A DNA stretch of 40,394 bases from the NCBI GenBank assembly GCA_000467715.1, contig AJFK01000114.1, forward strand, positions 1 through 40,394, written 5' to 3'. Position 1 is the stretch's first letter. Every line of letters begins with the position of its first letter. Under the pieces are notes generated by a model. It was given only the letters and a program-made list of their open reading frames with translations, was not told the DNA's origin and searched no databases. The position numbers were made by a program, and so were the translations under genes. The DNA comes from Hysterium pulicare CBS 123377. Its lineage: Eukaryota; Ascomycota; Dothideomycetes; Hysteriales; Hysteriaceae. Shown here piece by piece: positions 1 through 11,894 of this stretch.

Positions 1-2715
1 ACCAGCTGTACTAGTAATCAAGACAACGTTCTGCTCATTGGACAAGTCCTCAAGCGGATAGTCGTCCATAGCTAGGGACATAGTCTTCAATCCTCTTGCC
101 TTACCGCGATTTGCTAATCGCTTAGCAAGAGTTTCTGCATTGCCATTATCAGATGCAAATAGGACAGTCATGGGATCCCCTGCAAGACCCTCTAGAAGTT
201 TGCTGTATGCATCCTTTGCTTTTCTCTTTTGTAATTGGCGAACTTCAGAACCATATGAAGCTGACAGATTGGCAGAGAATTCCGGATGCCTCTTCATTAG
301 TTGGGAGAGGTAGTTGTCTCGTCGGAGGAATTCTTCTAATTCTTTCTTTATCCTCTCTGAATCTAGTTGGAAGTTTGATTCGCCCTTCGCTTCGCCACGT
401 GGATTCCATCTATAAAGAGGCCAATAGCCAAGATCAACTGCTTTCTTCGTTTCCTGGAGTGCTGTCAACGGCGAGTCGTTCTCCTTCTCATATGGCAAAT
501 AAGCTAGGATGACTGAAGGGCCTTCAAACTTGTCGGCTTCGATCATAGCCTCTAAAACCTGAGTGTACGAGCTGTAAACTGCTACGGACGCAACATAAGC
601 GTTCCCGAAGTTCATAGCATATAAGCCGATGTCCTTCTTCCTCCTCGCTGCGTCGGCTGCTGCTCGCTCAAAGTAGGGCTGAGAATCAATTATCAACATG
701 TTGACATTCTCACCAGAAGCTAGGACGTGGTGAACACCCGAATTGCCCAGATCATAGGCCCATGCGTCTGAACCGATCAGCCATGGAGACTCTCGGTAGA
801 ACAGTGACTTGGAGGAGAGGATGTTGGTAGCAGCCAGAGAACCATCGTTGCTTAGTCTGGCAATAACCTCGGTGGCCAAAGCATTAGCTTTCTCGCCATC
901 CTCAGCGTCTAGCGCCCATTTCGAGAGCCATTGCTGAGGAATATCGGTGGCAAAGTCGCGGGTCTTTGAAGCAGCCTGGATTTCTCCAATGAAGCGCTTT
1001 CGGTGTTCCTTGCGCGCGACAAGAGATCCAAATCCGTATTCGGGATTCGAAGAGACTTCACTTGAGATTCCAGCATGGCTCGCACCCAGTTGGTTGGCAA
1101 TGTGAAGTCGCTGCCCAAATACCTGATTTAAGATCTTCATGTATGCATTTTCCAATTCCGGTTGCTTCAGCTTCGCGTCCTCATCTTCAGCAGGAGGTCC
1201 CTCGAGGTTACCTATTTGAAGATTCTGAATTGGAGACTCCTCCATCAAGTTCTGGAAAACACCTCGCAGAGCCTGTTGCACGGTGCTCTGCGTGATATAA
1301 CCTAATTGGTAGCCTACAATGACGGGCGAGTTTCCGCCACTAGATTTAAGTGACATCAACAAATCTAGGAGCAGTGGACCCCATTTCGTAGTCTTTCGCC
1401 GAACCTGCTCCACGACAGCAATTTTCTTGATTGATTTGGGCAACAACGGGGCAAGCGTGGCACCTAACCAGGGGCGGTACAGTCTAGCTGTGATGATACC
1501 AGCGTTTGCGTAATATGTCGATGAAGGAGCCTCATCGATTTCTTTTGCGAACATAGCTGTATCGGCACCAAAGAGGAAGATAGCTGCTTCCGCATTTGCC
1601 GAACCGGTGTACTCAAATGCTTCATACGATCGACCTGTAGCTTCTTTGATCTGGGACCAGATTTGATTGACAAAATGGTAGATATCATCAGATGAGATGG
1701 GCTTCGATGCTAATGATTCCACAGTCGTCGCAGACGATAGAGATCCGCCACTCGCTGTACTGCTTTCACGTCTCGATGATCCTGATGAAGAGTCTCTTTC
1801 GCTTGTTCGATCAGGTAGCGGTGGTGATTTGCCGTCGCTTGGTGGGCTGACACGTCCAGTGGAGGTGCCATTCAAAACTGTCCCCTGACTCCGAGCAACA
1901 GACAACGATACTGTCCTCCCGTCGTCTGCATATAACGAGGTCTCCTCGGCTGCTGTACCATGATATACATTGGCGCTATCCAGATGCAAAACTCCTTTTA
2001 CTAATTCTCTGTTTTCGTATCCAACTTTCTTATCCATATCAATACCAGCAGAGTCGAAAAAATGAATGACACCCTTTCCGGACTTGATGGCCAAGGCATG
2101 GGCGGTCAATGCTATGTCCTGGGCCTCCTGAAACGACTCTGACTGAAGGAATGTAAAGCCCGACTGTCTGATGGATGTGATATCAGAGTAATCCGGGAAT
2201 CCGGCTGGGTGTACAGACACATGGATTACGACCGGGTATTGTGCTAATTTGTAAAGGTGGGGTATTGCCTTTAGAAGAACGTTGGAAGTAGTAGTGACGG
2301 AAGTAAGCTTCCCGGAGCGCACTGGTTGGAAAACGGAGAGGAGAGGATCAGCATTGTGTCTGACAGAGAGTATCTAGTTGTAGTTAGCAAAAGATGGTTG
2401 CACTTGTGGGGCATGTAGATGTACCTCTGGCTGGCCCTTTGCTACGAGACTCGGGGCTTTGGTGGTTTTGTATGAACGAAGGAAGCTCGAGAATTCGGAA
2501 TCGGATGCGAGAGATGGCTGGACAGATACGATAACATCGCTCGACAAATATGCGATACGTGCCACTGCACGCGAACAAGGTTTTGGTCAGCGCACAAGCT
2601 TGAAGACAATGAAGCATGAACTTTTTTTTGGCGCAAGTAGTTCAAGCGAGGCTATGCGGGGCAGATCGGTCTGGGGAAACATACCAGCTTCTCCAGCCGT
2701 GGAGATTGAGCCCAT
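1..2715 (-). CDS. MET5: Sulfite reductase (NADPH) hemoprotein beta subunit, C-terminus beyond window edge
   Basis: Assimilatory sulfite reductase beta chain, which reduces sulfite to sulfide for cysteine and methionine synthesis with the flavoprotein alpha chain. Exons read 2715-2685, 2564-2425 and 2373-1, giving 848 residues before the edge. The first exon is only 31 nt and starts MGSISTAGEA; the introns (2684-2565, 2424-2374) have GT-AG ends and join to give EAVARIAYLSSD and KGQPEILSVRHNADP. The visible part holds the N-terminal pyruvate-ferredoxin-oxidoreductase-like region with a Ser-rich linker near residues 225-260, then the start of a flavodoxin domain (LFASDNGNAETLAKRL, about residue 790). 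A flavodoxin domain after the PFOR-like region is the order in yeast Met5 and not in Met10. The siroheme/4Fe-4S reductase domains must lie left of base 1. The start ATG at 2715 is the first in frame; an upstream GTG was discarded. Confidence 0.9.
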
Positions 2716-3252
2716 GGTTGCGACCGGGATTGAGTTGTTAGGAGGAGCGAGAGGGTGCAGAAGAAAAGAATGGGAGGAGGATTGAATCTTGGGCCCAAGG
2801 TAGCGGTAATAAATTCTTTGAGGTAGATGACCATCGCATATGCCTCCCTCCGATTCTTTGCCGAAGCTGATCACATCATTGCGCTAGACGTCAACCAGTG
2901 AAAACTTACACTTTTCTAAGCCTCTCCCCCACACTCTTGACGGAAATGGCTGCTCATCCTGCCATTCTCTTACAAATGCCGATTCGGCATCGTGAAGCCA
3001 TTCTTTGACTTTGCTAGTCTTTCGGCCGTGGATTGACGACACGAATCGGCAACCCGTGCGCCACCTCAGGGACCAGCTGCAATCTCACCTGCAGCCGACC
3101 GACTATCGATAACCGGGGCCACTTGCGAGCCTCCTCTCCCGCACTCTCAAACCTCGTCTTACTCGTGCGAGATGGACTCGACATAATTCCCGAAGCATTC
3201 ACTCCCAACCACCATTCCAGTTCCTGCATCTGATGTCGAGTCTGCAGTCGCA
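2716..3252. promoter_or_regulatory. Shared divergent promoter between MET5 and FAD1
   Basis: This 537-bp interval separates two start codons that point away from each other, so it must hold both promoters. It contains an octamer AGACGTCA at 2886-2893, seven of eight positions matching a CRE/bZIP palindrome. Fungal sulfur regulators (CYS3, MetR) are bZIP proteins, but their reported sites differ, so the link is only suggestive. No clear TATA box was seen. Confidence 0.5.
2886..2893. promoter_or_regulatory. CRE-like bZIP octamer
   Basis: AGACGTCA lies about 170 bp upstream of the MET5 ATG and 360 bp upstream of the FAD1 ATG. It differs from TGACGTCA at the first base. An 8-mer like this can occur by chance; only its position in a shared promoter makes it worth listing. 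Confidence 0.25.
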
Positions 3253-4236
3253 ATGACCGCGCCTTCACCCGGAGACAAGAATAGTAAAAATGTCGATAAA
3301 GGCCTTGACTCGAATCCATTGCTAACCGATACTCCGCTACCACTCCCGGAACTTTGCGCAGGAATCCATAACTGGATAGAGACCTTCCTAGCAGAAAAGG
3401 ATGTGTCGCCGCAAGTCAAAAGTGTCCAAGAACAAACCAGCATCTCCTTAGGCGTAATATCTGAAGCATTGGATCGGTATAGGTACGTCGCCCCCAGGTG
3501 CCACTGTACCGGCACAGCGCTCCCGCAATTGAAATTGGCCGGCCTAACAAATGTCAGTCTTTCCGAACTTTCTCTCTCCTATAATGGCGGCAAAGATTGT
3601 CTCGTCCTTCTAATTCTCTACCTTGCCGTCCTGCACGCTAAGGGCCTAACCACCTCGAACTGTAATCCAATACAGAGCGTCTACATTCGGGCCACCCACC
3701 CCTTCCAAGAGGTCGAGGAATTTGTCATCTCCAGCGTGAAAACATACTCGCTTTCCCTGGTCGAATATGCTAAGCCGATGAAAGCTGCGTTCGCAGATTA
3801 TCTCCATGACACACCCTCCGTGAAAGCAATATTCGTCGGGACAAGAAGGACTGATCCCCATGGAGAGCACCTCACCCATTTTGATCCCACCGATCATGGT
3901 TGGCCATCATTTATGCGCATACATCCGGTGATAGACTGGCATTATGTTGATATCTGGACGGTGAGTTAGTACCTCGGAAGTGTGGTTGCAGCAGGCTGAT
4001 GCGAAACCTTCCAGTTCATCCGTCATCTCGAGATCCCTTACTGCGTTCTCTATGACCGCGGCTACACTTCCTTGGGTGGAACAACGGACACGCACCCCAA
4101 TCCCGCACTGCTACGCCAATCGTCTCATTTGCAGACAAGTACTGACAATCCCTTGAACGGCGCAAGTACACCGAAATTTCGGCCTGCGTACGAATTGATC
4201 GAAGATGAAGAGGAGCGCCTTGGAAGAGATTGGTAG
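3253..4236 (+). CDS. FAD1: FAD synthetase (FMN adenylyltransferase)
   Basis: Transfers AMP from ATP to FMN to make FAD; cytosolic, PAPS-reductase/PP-loop fold. Exons are 3253-3482, 3558-3960 and 4015-4236, coding 284 residues, close to the usual size of fungal Fad1. Conserved blocks are the PP-loop-like SYNGGKDC, the FVGTRRTDPHGEHL block, HPVIDWHYVDIW and the C-terminal RGYTSLGGTTDTHPNPAL. Intron 1 (3483-3557, 75 bp) has donor GTACGT, branch-like CTAAC and acceptor CAG. Removing it gives DRYSLSELSLSYNGG, matching the family, although the intron is itself open in frame. Intron 2 (3961-4014) joins DIWT to FIRHLEIPYCVLYD. The gene is divergent from MET5. Start ATG 3253 is chosen because the only nearby upstream ATG, about 20 bases earlier, runs into TGA within a few codons. 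Confidence 0.93.
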
Positions 4237-5742
4237 AATAAAATATTGAAACAACGGCCGGAACCAGCAATAAATGAGAAGAGATACCTGTAAATGAACG
4301 AGTTTTGAAGAGCATGAACTAGGGGCACTTGGCATGGCATAATCGAACTTTGCATATAGAAGGCATGTAGAAGATCTACCGCTTATGAACTCACCTCTTG
4401 CTTCCGTATCAACATCCTAGGCACCTGAGTGAACTATGTCGAGGTCAATCTAAGCCTGCAGCAAGCCCCTTACGATTTACAATCCTTCTTGCGAAGACTG
4501 TAGCTACCTATTTGATTTAGTCGAACTCTCTGAATATGGCAAAATGGACATCCCTAAGACTAGGCCACTGTAAGTGACTATACGTGATATTATCTAATCT
4601 ACATGTCCCACGACCAAAGATAAGTGATAAATTATATGGTACCTACCGGATCACCTTAAAGAAGGCAACTTGCTTTAAACCCCTGCACCAAATTCAGTTC
4701 ATCTTTGTTAGCTCATGCTAAAGCAATTGGCACACGCATCCCAACCTCCGAAAACCACAAATTATCACGCCTACGTGGTCTTGCCTAGGAACTAGCTATA
4801 AAAGAATACTATAGGACTTGTCTTTCTCTTCCTTCCGCCCATCTTCAGCTTCAGCTTTAACTTACAGAGACTTCCATTAAGTGTAGTTGAAAGGTTTAAT
4901 ATATCATCAAAAGGCTTAACTGTAAAGTGCTCATATAAATTCAAGGGCTTATCGCAATCTTATTTCATGTAGGTAGGCATCTAGTTAAGACTATACCCTC
5001 AAGTCCTACACCTCTCATTTTACCTAGAGACATTCTCTAACACATTATTTTATTCCATCCCTTTAGGAGTATAAGGCAGATCAAGAACGCTCTAAAGGCT
5101 TAAGTGCTGATAATCGAAGAAGGGTGAAAGGGCAATGAAACCAGGCACAAAAGCAAGATATGTATTTTTCTATATATCCTTCTTTCTCCACTACTCCATA
5201 CCGGACAACTCTTTTTAGATTGGTCAGCATGGCTCCAAGTTGCGAACTGGCTTTGATACTGGACGCAAAGACCAAATGATCTATGTGAAATGCTTTCAAC
5301 GTGATATCGTAAGGTTTACACACCTTAAGAAGACCCCTTTTCCTCTCATGGGTACTGGGTGGTATAGTTGGACAGAAAAAAAAGTGACTTAGCTCCTCTC
5401 GCATGCTATGATGAAGGTCTATAGTCTTACGTTATTGGCCTTGATTTACACAATACAAACCACTTATGTTGTTGGGATGCCGTAGATAACCCATAATATG
5501 GAAGTACACTCTCTGGGTATCGAGCTATTTACAAGAATAGATATTTGTCCAAGACGTGAAACTATACTCCAGCCTACAAATTCTCCAGCAGAGTCCGAGG
5601 CACCAGACTCCAGCATAATCGAGAGCTCATAACATCGTTTTTAATCTTCTCAGGAAACCGCTCGCCGTCGACGTATTGTATTTAAGACCTAGACTCCATC
5701 GTGTCTCTGTCGTCGTGAATACCAAACCCGCGGTAACTCGAC
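4237..5742. other. Intergenic, AT-rich, contains one dispersed repeat copy
   Basis: No supported gene. The 3' ends of FAD1 (plus) and the MATE gene (minus) face each other here. Bases 4632-4778 resemble 29229-29374. A minus-strand ATG frame at 5404-5081 (107 codons) contains FHIDHLVFASS, faintly like a reverse-transcriptase active-site block, but no other retroelement motif accompanies it, so it is not called. Confidence 0.6.
4632..4778 (+). repeat. Dispersed repeat copy, partner at 29229-29374
   Basis: Collinear similarity to 29229-29374 in the same orientation, by eye about 65-70% with small gaps. Shared words include TATGGTAC, CCGGATCACCTT, GGCAACT and TCATCTTTGT. This copy is richer in A and T at mismatches, as expected of repeat-induced point mutation, but no index was calculated. 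Confidence 0.5.
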
Positions 5743-7943
5743 TTAGCCCATCGTATTCCTCTTATGCGCCTCCTCAACGGCCTTCTCCCAACTAGTCCTA
5801 TATATGAACCAGCCCTCGATACTCGCCACGATTCCCAAGGCAATTGCTGGACCCTAAAGAAACAAATCAGCCCCACAGCACAACTCTCCGACCAGAATCG
5901 GCTAGACAGGGAGAAGGAGGGAGAACTTACACTCCAAAGTCCATAAAGCCCCCAACCCAGTCCAAAACCCGTCCCAAAACTAATGGGCATCGCTATGACG
6001 TAGTAGCTAAACAAGTTTACATAGCCACCCACCTCTTGTCTTCCCAGACCCCTCAGGATGCCATTGCAGTTTGTTGCCAGAGCATCAAATAACTGGAACG
6101 CCGCGCAAAGCGGCAATAACTTCGCCACTGTGTCAATCACCTCCGGATCATTGGTAAATAGCGCCGGAATGTAACCCTTAAGAGAAGAGAGAAGCGTAAC
6201 GTTCAGAACACCAACCAGGAAAGCTGCTACCATGGCGACTTTTGCGGCGGTTTTGGCGGCATCGGAGAGCGTGGCACCGATGAAATTCGCAATCCGCGTA
6301 CTCGCAGCAATGGATATGGGAAACGGGATCTGATACGTAAGCGCCGTAACCGTGGCCAGTACACTTTGTGCAGCCAAAGGCGTCGTCCCAATCCAACTCG
6401 CGCTCAGCGTCAAGATCTCAAAGGCCAGGAATTCAGCTAGAATCATAACGAGGCCGGGCAAAGCGAGTTTGATCATAGGCATCCAGTTTCGGAAGGCTTG
6501 CTTGGAGAAACCACCCCAGCATTCACGGCCGGCGATGAAGCGGACATAGAGGAAAAGAAAGAGAGGAAGCAAGTTCTCCGTTATGCTCACGGCGATAGGG
6601 GCGCCGATGAAACCCCATTTGAACTGCCAGACGAAGACGTAGTTCATGAGGGCGTTGAGAGGAGCACAAATCAGGAGAACGTACAAAGTCGCTGAAAACA
6701 GCCCTTGCGCCTGGACGAACCTCTTCCCCGATTCAAAAGCGGCATAGCCGGGCGCGCCTGCTAGGAGAACCTTGAGATATAGGCCTGCGAGGCGGGCGGT
6801 CTCCTTTTCGGGAACGATGGCGCTGAGAATGGCCGTTCCGCTCAGCCAAATTATGGCGATGGGAATGGTAATGAGCCATAGGAAGTAGACCATCCGCTGG
6901 AGTTGTAGGCCTACGAGCTTTTTGCGGCCGGAGCCGTAAGCTTGTGCGCAGAGGGTGTCGAGAGAGGTTGCAAGGCCTTGATACACAGCGTAACCGGTGA
7001 TATTTGCTGTCACTGTGGGAGTGTGAGTCGTGGATATGGCCATGAATGATGAGCTGGAGAGACTTGAGATACTGAGGAATCAATCATGCAAATGTGTAAG
7101 GTGACTGAACAGAAACAAGGGTCATAGGGAAACGGTAACGAAGTCAAAATACGTACTACTAGCCAAAGAAACAGCTCCTAGCTCAACCTTTCCGATATGA
7201 CCAACAGTGAAAATGCTGGCTACAGTGAGAGAATATTGTAGAATAAACGTCACAACAAGCGGGCCAGAGTATTTTGCCAGTGTTTTGACTTCTCGTTGCC
7301 AGGTGGTCTGGATTTTCCCAGCAGCGACTGCCTCTTCCCACTTCTTGTTGATGTTTTCAGGAGTATCCTGACCTCCATACGGCCGATCGAGGTCAGCTCC
7401 GAGCAATGCTGTATTCTCAGAGGGAGTATCATCTCCCGCGTCTATTGTGGCTTCTTCATCTGCCGCAGTTCGAACTTTCCGCAACGCGGATATGGACAGC
7501 CTTTTGCCTAGTTTCGCTGATAATCCGCCCTCACTACTACGACGCGGATGTTTCGGCGGGAGAAGATGGTTATCTCTTAGTAAACTTCTCTCTTCATCGC
7601 GAACGGCAGTTCGTTCCCTTTTGGTGAGAAATCCCTGTTCTTTGAAAGAAGTAGAAGGAAATGCCGCCGGGCGCGTTCCGGGAAGAACATAGCTCGGTCG
7701 GCGATATGAATCTATCATGGAATATTCCGATTGACGTATCATTGAGCCATCGGAGTCATCTTCTTCGGAACTCGAAGACGCATCTTCTGGGTTTTCTTCC
7801 AAATCTTTTGCGATTGCCTCTTCCGCTAGAGGCGAAGACGCAGGAAATGAACCTAGCTGTGATCTAATACCAGTTCCCAGGCCAGTCGAAGATTCGGCTT
7901 GTAATTGCGTCTGCGGCTGATGCGGATCGGCTGGTGTTCCCAT
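5743..7943 (-). CDS. MATE family multidrug/toxin efflux transporter
   Basis: Cation antiporter of the MATE superfamily, related to yeast Erc1, probably in the vacuolar or plasma membrane. Exons read 7943-7157, 7012-5931 and 5853-5743, coding 659 residues. The first ~215 residues are a hydrophilic, Ser/Glu-rich tail with an acidic run (SSSSEEDDSDGS) that is likely cytosolic. The membrane core follows with the MATE blocks YSGPLVVTFILQYSL, TANITGYAVYQG, SLDTLCAQAYGSG and GLGRQEVGGYVN. Intron 1 (7156-7013) joins SLAS to MTANITGYAVY and intron 2 (5930-5854) joins GLWS to GPAIALGIVAS, both as expected for the family. Start ATG 7943 is the first in frame after an upstream TAA. Substrate cannot be told from the sequence. 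Confidence 0.92.
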
Positions 7944-8910
7944 GGTTGCGGGGTTCTCTAATCGGGCCCGCACGAAGTTTTCTGCAGACACTTATGCTCG
8001 GTTTCGGCGAGGAATGGAAAGTTGAGGAGAGAGAAAGGTGGAACAGGAGTATGAGGCCAATTGACTCTTTTGTAGCTTGCAGCGGGATCTACTGCAGAGC
8101 AGAGGCTTCCAATGACTGATATCAACAGAAAAAGGTGAAGGCAGCGGCGGGGTCCGGCTTGGCCTAATCAGGTAAGTCTAACCGTCGAAGATAGCAAATC
8201 TTTCTTACGCCTTTTTCTTGACAAAGCGACTTAAAGAAAGCTGAGCTTACTTTTGGAGTCTTTTTGCATGCTCGCGACTATGCTACAGTAACTTTGTTGC
8301 AAGCTTGGTGGAGTGAATGTAGGATGGGGTCGGGGTATACCTACCGAGCGTTTCCGTCTAAATGTGAGATGGGGATTCGAAAATTGTGTTGACTGTGCCT
8401 TTCAGCCTTCCGATATCAATATCTCTCCAAAGATATGTCTTACTATTGGCCTTCACAGGAAGAGCGCTGGATACCTCATCAGTGGGGGGTCTCTTTCATA
8501 GTAACTGACAGTGTATGATCACCGAAAAGCTACGCGGGCCATCTCAGAGGTTACAGAGTCATATTCTGTGTGCTCGACATGGAGAACAGACATGCGACTT
8601 ATTTCGGATTTCAACTTTGCAGATTATCAAGGGTAATGATGCAGGAAAGTACAGTGCTCGGGCTTTGTTAAACGTATTCTCGGCCGCCGCAGTCGGGTAA
8701 CGGAGAATGACCGAAACGAACAGCCAGCGTCTGCCTGAACCTTTCATGAACAAAAAATGGATGCCATAGCTTGATGGCAACGAGGGAGGGTAAGGTAGTC
8801 GGAGCGCACGTGGAATCGTGACACAGTCGCGTCAAATCTCAGGAGGTGGATTCGAATGATGGCCCAAGCTCCAAGTGAACAATCTCTTCCCCGAATCACT
8901 TTCCGACCTC

Positions 8911-9090
8911 TGGACACTCACGAACCCCATTGTTGGGTATGGCTCCCTAAACCCGGACGAAAATCCTCTTCGGGACGAATTCGACCATCAACGGTGCTGG
9001 AGATGTGCTTACCTTTACGTCAAGCGGAAATGGCCCTTGCAGCGAGTGCATAATCCGAAGCATTCCCTATGTCGATTGACGACAGACCAT
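8911..9090 (+). pseudogene. Possible relic of a ChaC-like gamma-glutamylcyclotransferase
   Basis: One frame reads LWTLTNPIVGYGSL and, 23 residues later, VKRKWPLQRVHNP. ChaC-family proteins have GYGSL about 19-20 residues before V(R/K)RFWQ, followed by HDHRGTP, so order and spacing fit roughly. EFDHQ in between resembles the family's HFDHR. Beyond this the match dissolves without frame changes, and no start, C-terminal block or intron structure could be found. This is either a small decayed fragment or coincidence. Confidence 0.28.
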
Positions 9091-11339
9091 GTGAGATTGA
9101 AACTCGTCATCAGTGAGAATTCAATAGTTTCTCGCACTATACGAGTTCCAGGTAATCATCATTTCGGACTCTTGTGCGCGATGTGAGTCGGTATACAATG
9201 GGCTAGAGGAACAAGCTCCTTCAAACAGGATATCGATACCTTGGTGGTAGAGGTCGCCATCCTGTGGAATGCCGGAGCTCGGCAATCGACGAAGGTAAGA
9301 GAAGTAGACCAAAGATGAACTTATTTCTTGATAAGGCCTTTGCATAGATTGGAGTAACGTGTGGGATGGAGGGAAGAATTTAACCATCAAAAGGTCCAAT
9401 ACATCCGGTTATTGGGAGAGATATCTCAAAGCAGAGGTCCAAACGGAGGCTCGGCAATGGTGCGTGCCGCTTGTCGTCGAGGGCGAAGATGAACCAGAAG
9501 ATCAGGACGGTATGTCATATAATGAGAAATAGAGTCGAAAGACAGCAAAAAGAGAGCGAGCTTTTACCCTCGGCCATCATGCCTTCCTTCTACCTGGACT
9601 GGGTACCACGAGTGGGCTTGAAAGGTCTTCAAAAAAGACGAATGGGTCACAATGAGCTGTCTGAGACTGAAGAAGGGGCCCAGAAAGGAAAGGATGTTAA
9701 GAAAGAGATGGAAGTTATCTGAAGATGCTTCAGGCCTATTGGTATATTCGTCCTCCCAACACCTTCGGTCATATCTTATCAGATTTTTGAAGGGCTAATT
9801 CAAAGTCAGATCATGAGTATCAACGCAGTTGTCTCTGAGCATATGCAGACTGGAACTAGTGAGGCTAGATATACTCTTAAGGGTGTGAACTAGATTTGAA
9901 AAGCTTCTCCGAGCTCGAATGTATTAGGGAGAGTGTAGGAAAAGCGATAGACTTTTTCGGACAAAAGTAGGAATAAGCCACTGGGCTACATTTCTGCATA
10001 GCTATTTTCCACAGAGACAACCCGGTGCCACCAACATATTCTAACGATCTCTCTAGGTCTAGCAGGCCACATTCGCTTGCCACCATATACGGACTCCGCA
10101 GCCGATGTACAATAAACAGCTCATCGGTCATTACCTTGCCAGCACGTGAAACTATAGGTACCCAGCTCAGCTATAGGGTCGCGATGTCGGCTTTGCTGTC
10201 TTGTCCAGGCGGCCCGGGCCATACCAGAAACGTTAGGTACGCGTAAAATTGACAGCGGATAGCAGCGACCACGGTCCGAGAGAATATCTGCAGCTTGGGT
10301 AAGTCAAAAGGCGGAGTGTTATGACATGGAGGCTGTACTAAGGGTTTCAACGAAAGGTAACGGAAGCTGGGGTGCTTTAGTGCGGTGCAGAGTCTTCCCC
10401 GGATTGCTCAATCTTCCTTGAACTATGCGGCGTCCCTGCACTCCTGAAGAAATATCGGCGTATGACACTTTCAAATGCCTTGCATGCAGCAATCATCATC
10501 TTGCCGTGGAGGAGGTTGCGATACTTCCGGCCATGTCCCTCCAAGTCACTACATACTTCGTAGGGCCTTGGTCTCTTCTGGAGCTGGTTCTAGCGCCATG
10601 AATTGTTTAGAGCAATATACATCAAAGCTGATCTTGAAACAGGTTCCCGGATGAGGAAGTATGCGTCATCTTTTCTACGAGTGATTGTCAAGGTATCCAT
10701 ATCACTGCTCTTTCTGTGTAACGACGATCTCTCAGCGGATTGGCTTATCGTGAACAACATCCCAAGCATCCCAAGCCACAAACTGCACGGATGCTTGCTT
10801 TTTTCGGAAACGAAGCCAACTTTCCGAAGACCTCGGTCTCAAAATGCACGTCAGAACGGCAGGAAACTCTGAACATCCAGCAAGCCTTCATTTGGACCCT
10901 CGTCGCATAGCAACATTATAGGATGGACACTTCAAGGGAAAGTCGAACCATTTCTTGGGCATCTTCCACTTGGCAACAGGGAGATCTCTTGCCGGAGATC
11001 CCTGCGCTTTTCGACACATCCCCCACAATTTCATCAAGCACGAGCAATATCTCATGTTGTGGGGCACTGCTTATTGCAGCACCCCATATCATTAAAAATC
11101 GAGATAACCACCAACGAAATGCAGAGCATGACAATGATGAAGGCTTCTCGAACACTCACTTAATTATGGCCGACAGGGCCGCGAGTGCCGGCTGCCGAAG
11201 CCATATGCGTTCCTTAAAGACGATCCTGGGAGAATAGCACGTATCTCAATTCGGAACCTTGGAAAGAAAGTCGTTCGTTATGCGAACGGCTCTCTCTCAG
11301 CCGCATGACTCGACAGGGTTGCACACGGGATTTACGCAA

Positions 11340-11695
11340 TCGCATCTGAACGTTTCATAGGCGTCATTTCCACTATTGCTATGGTTTTAGCGACTATGGA
11401 ATGGTCAAAAGTTTGACTTTGCACCAAAGCTTCTGTCGCAAACCCTTTCTCTTTTTCGACCACCTTAATGATCCATAGTATGCTAGAAGCCTGCCTATAA
11501 TAGATCCCAGAACGGAAGACTAACCACCGGGAGAGGAGAACCGTTGGACTCAGTTCGGACAACACGGTGATACAACCTCAACAAAAGGGCGACTATCGTG
11601 GTAGACTGCAAGGAACAAAGCCAGGGCATCGTCGAAAGAGCCAGAAGTCCTGCATCAGACGCTCCCCACAAAGTTATATATGCAGCCGAGCTCAC
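11340..11695 (-). pseudogene. Degenerate reading frame, possible membrane-protein relic
   Basis: Two minus-strand frames abut: a hydrophobic stretch (STTIVALLLRLYHRV) and, shifted, VLLSRWLVFRSGIYY followed by WIIKVVEKEKGFATEAL and a short amphipathic tail. The composition is more protein-like than surrounding frames and the join could be a frameshift or an unrecognised intron. No ATG, no downstream continuation past the stop near 11332 and no recognised family. Function unknown. Confidence 0.22.
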
Positions 11696-11733
11696 TGGAT
11701 GCGCTGGATTCTGGACTGCGCATTAGCTTCATC

Positions 11734-11894
11734 ATGACTCTTCTTGCTGCCTGCGTATACAGTTTGAGCCAGAATTGGTTCCAGAGGAATATCTAGCCCT
11801 CAGCGGATGTCGAAACTGTTGTGCGCACAATCTTCTGTTGCTGAATGTGCCGGGGAATTGAAGCTTGAAACCAACAAATCATATGTCCATTGTG
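11734..11894 (+). repeat. Direct repeat copy A, partner at 15063-15228
   Basis: Collinear with 15063-15228 in the same orientation at roughly 65-70% by eye. Shared words include CTCTTCTTG, AGAGGA(A/G)TATCT, TTGTGCGCA and CTTCTGTT. In one frame of this copy the translation LVPEEYLALSGC parallels TVLEEYLALRGH in the partner, so the ancestral unit could have been coding. No terminal inverted repeats or target-site duplication were noticed. Confidence 0.55.

Larger units (their letters stand above)
7944..11700. other. Gene-poor interval left of xlnR, with possible decayed coding fragments
   Basis: No intact gene is supported over about 3.7 kb; frames are short, often lack ATG and have no family motifs. 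The first few hundred bases should include the MATE promoter. Two stretches look like degraded coding sequence and are listed separately (8911-9090 plus; 11340-11695 minus). The remainder is unexplained. Confidence 0.55.

Noticed and set aside
5081-5404. Possible Copia-like reverse transcriptase fragment (FHIDHLVFASS on minus strand)
   Set aside because: Only one weak motif with the key Asp pair not intact, and no other pol or gag sequence nearby.
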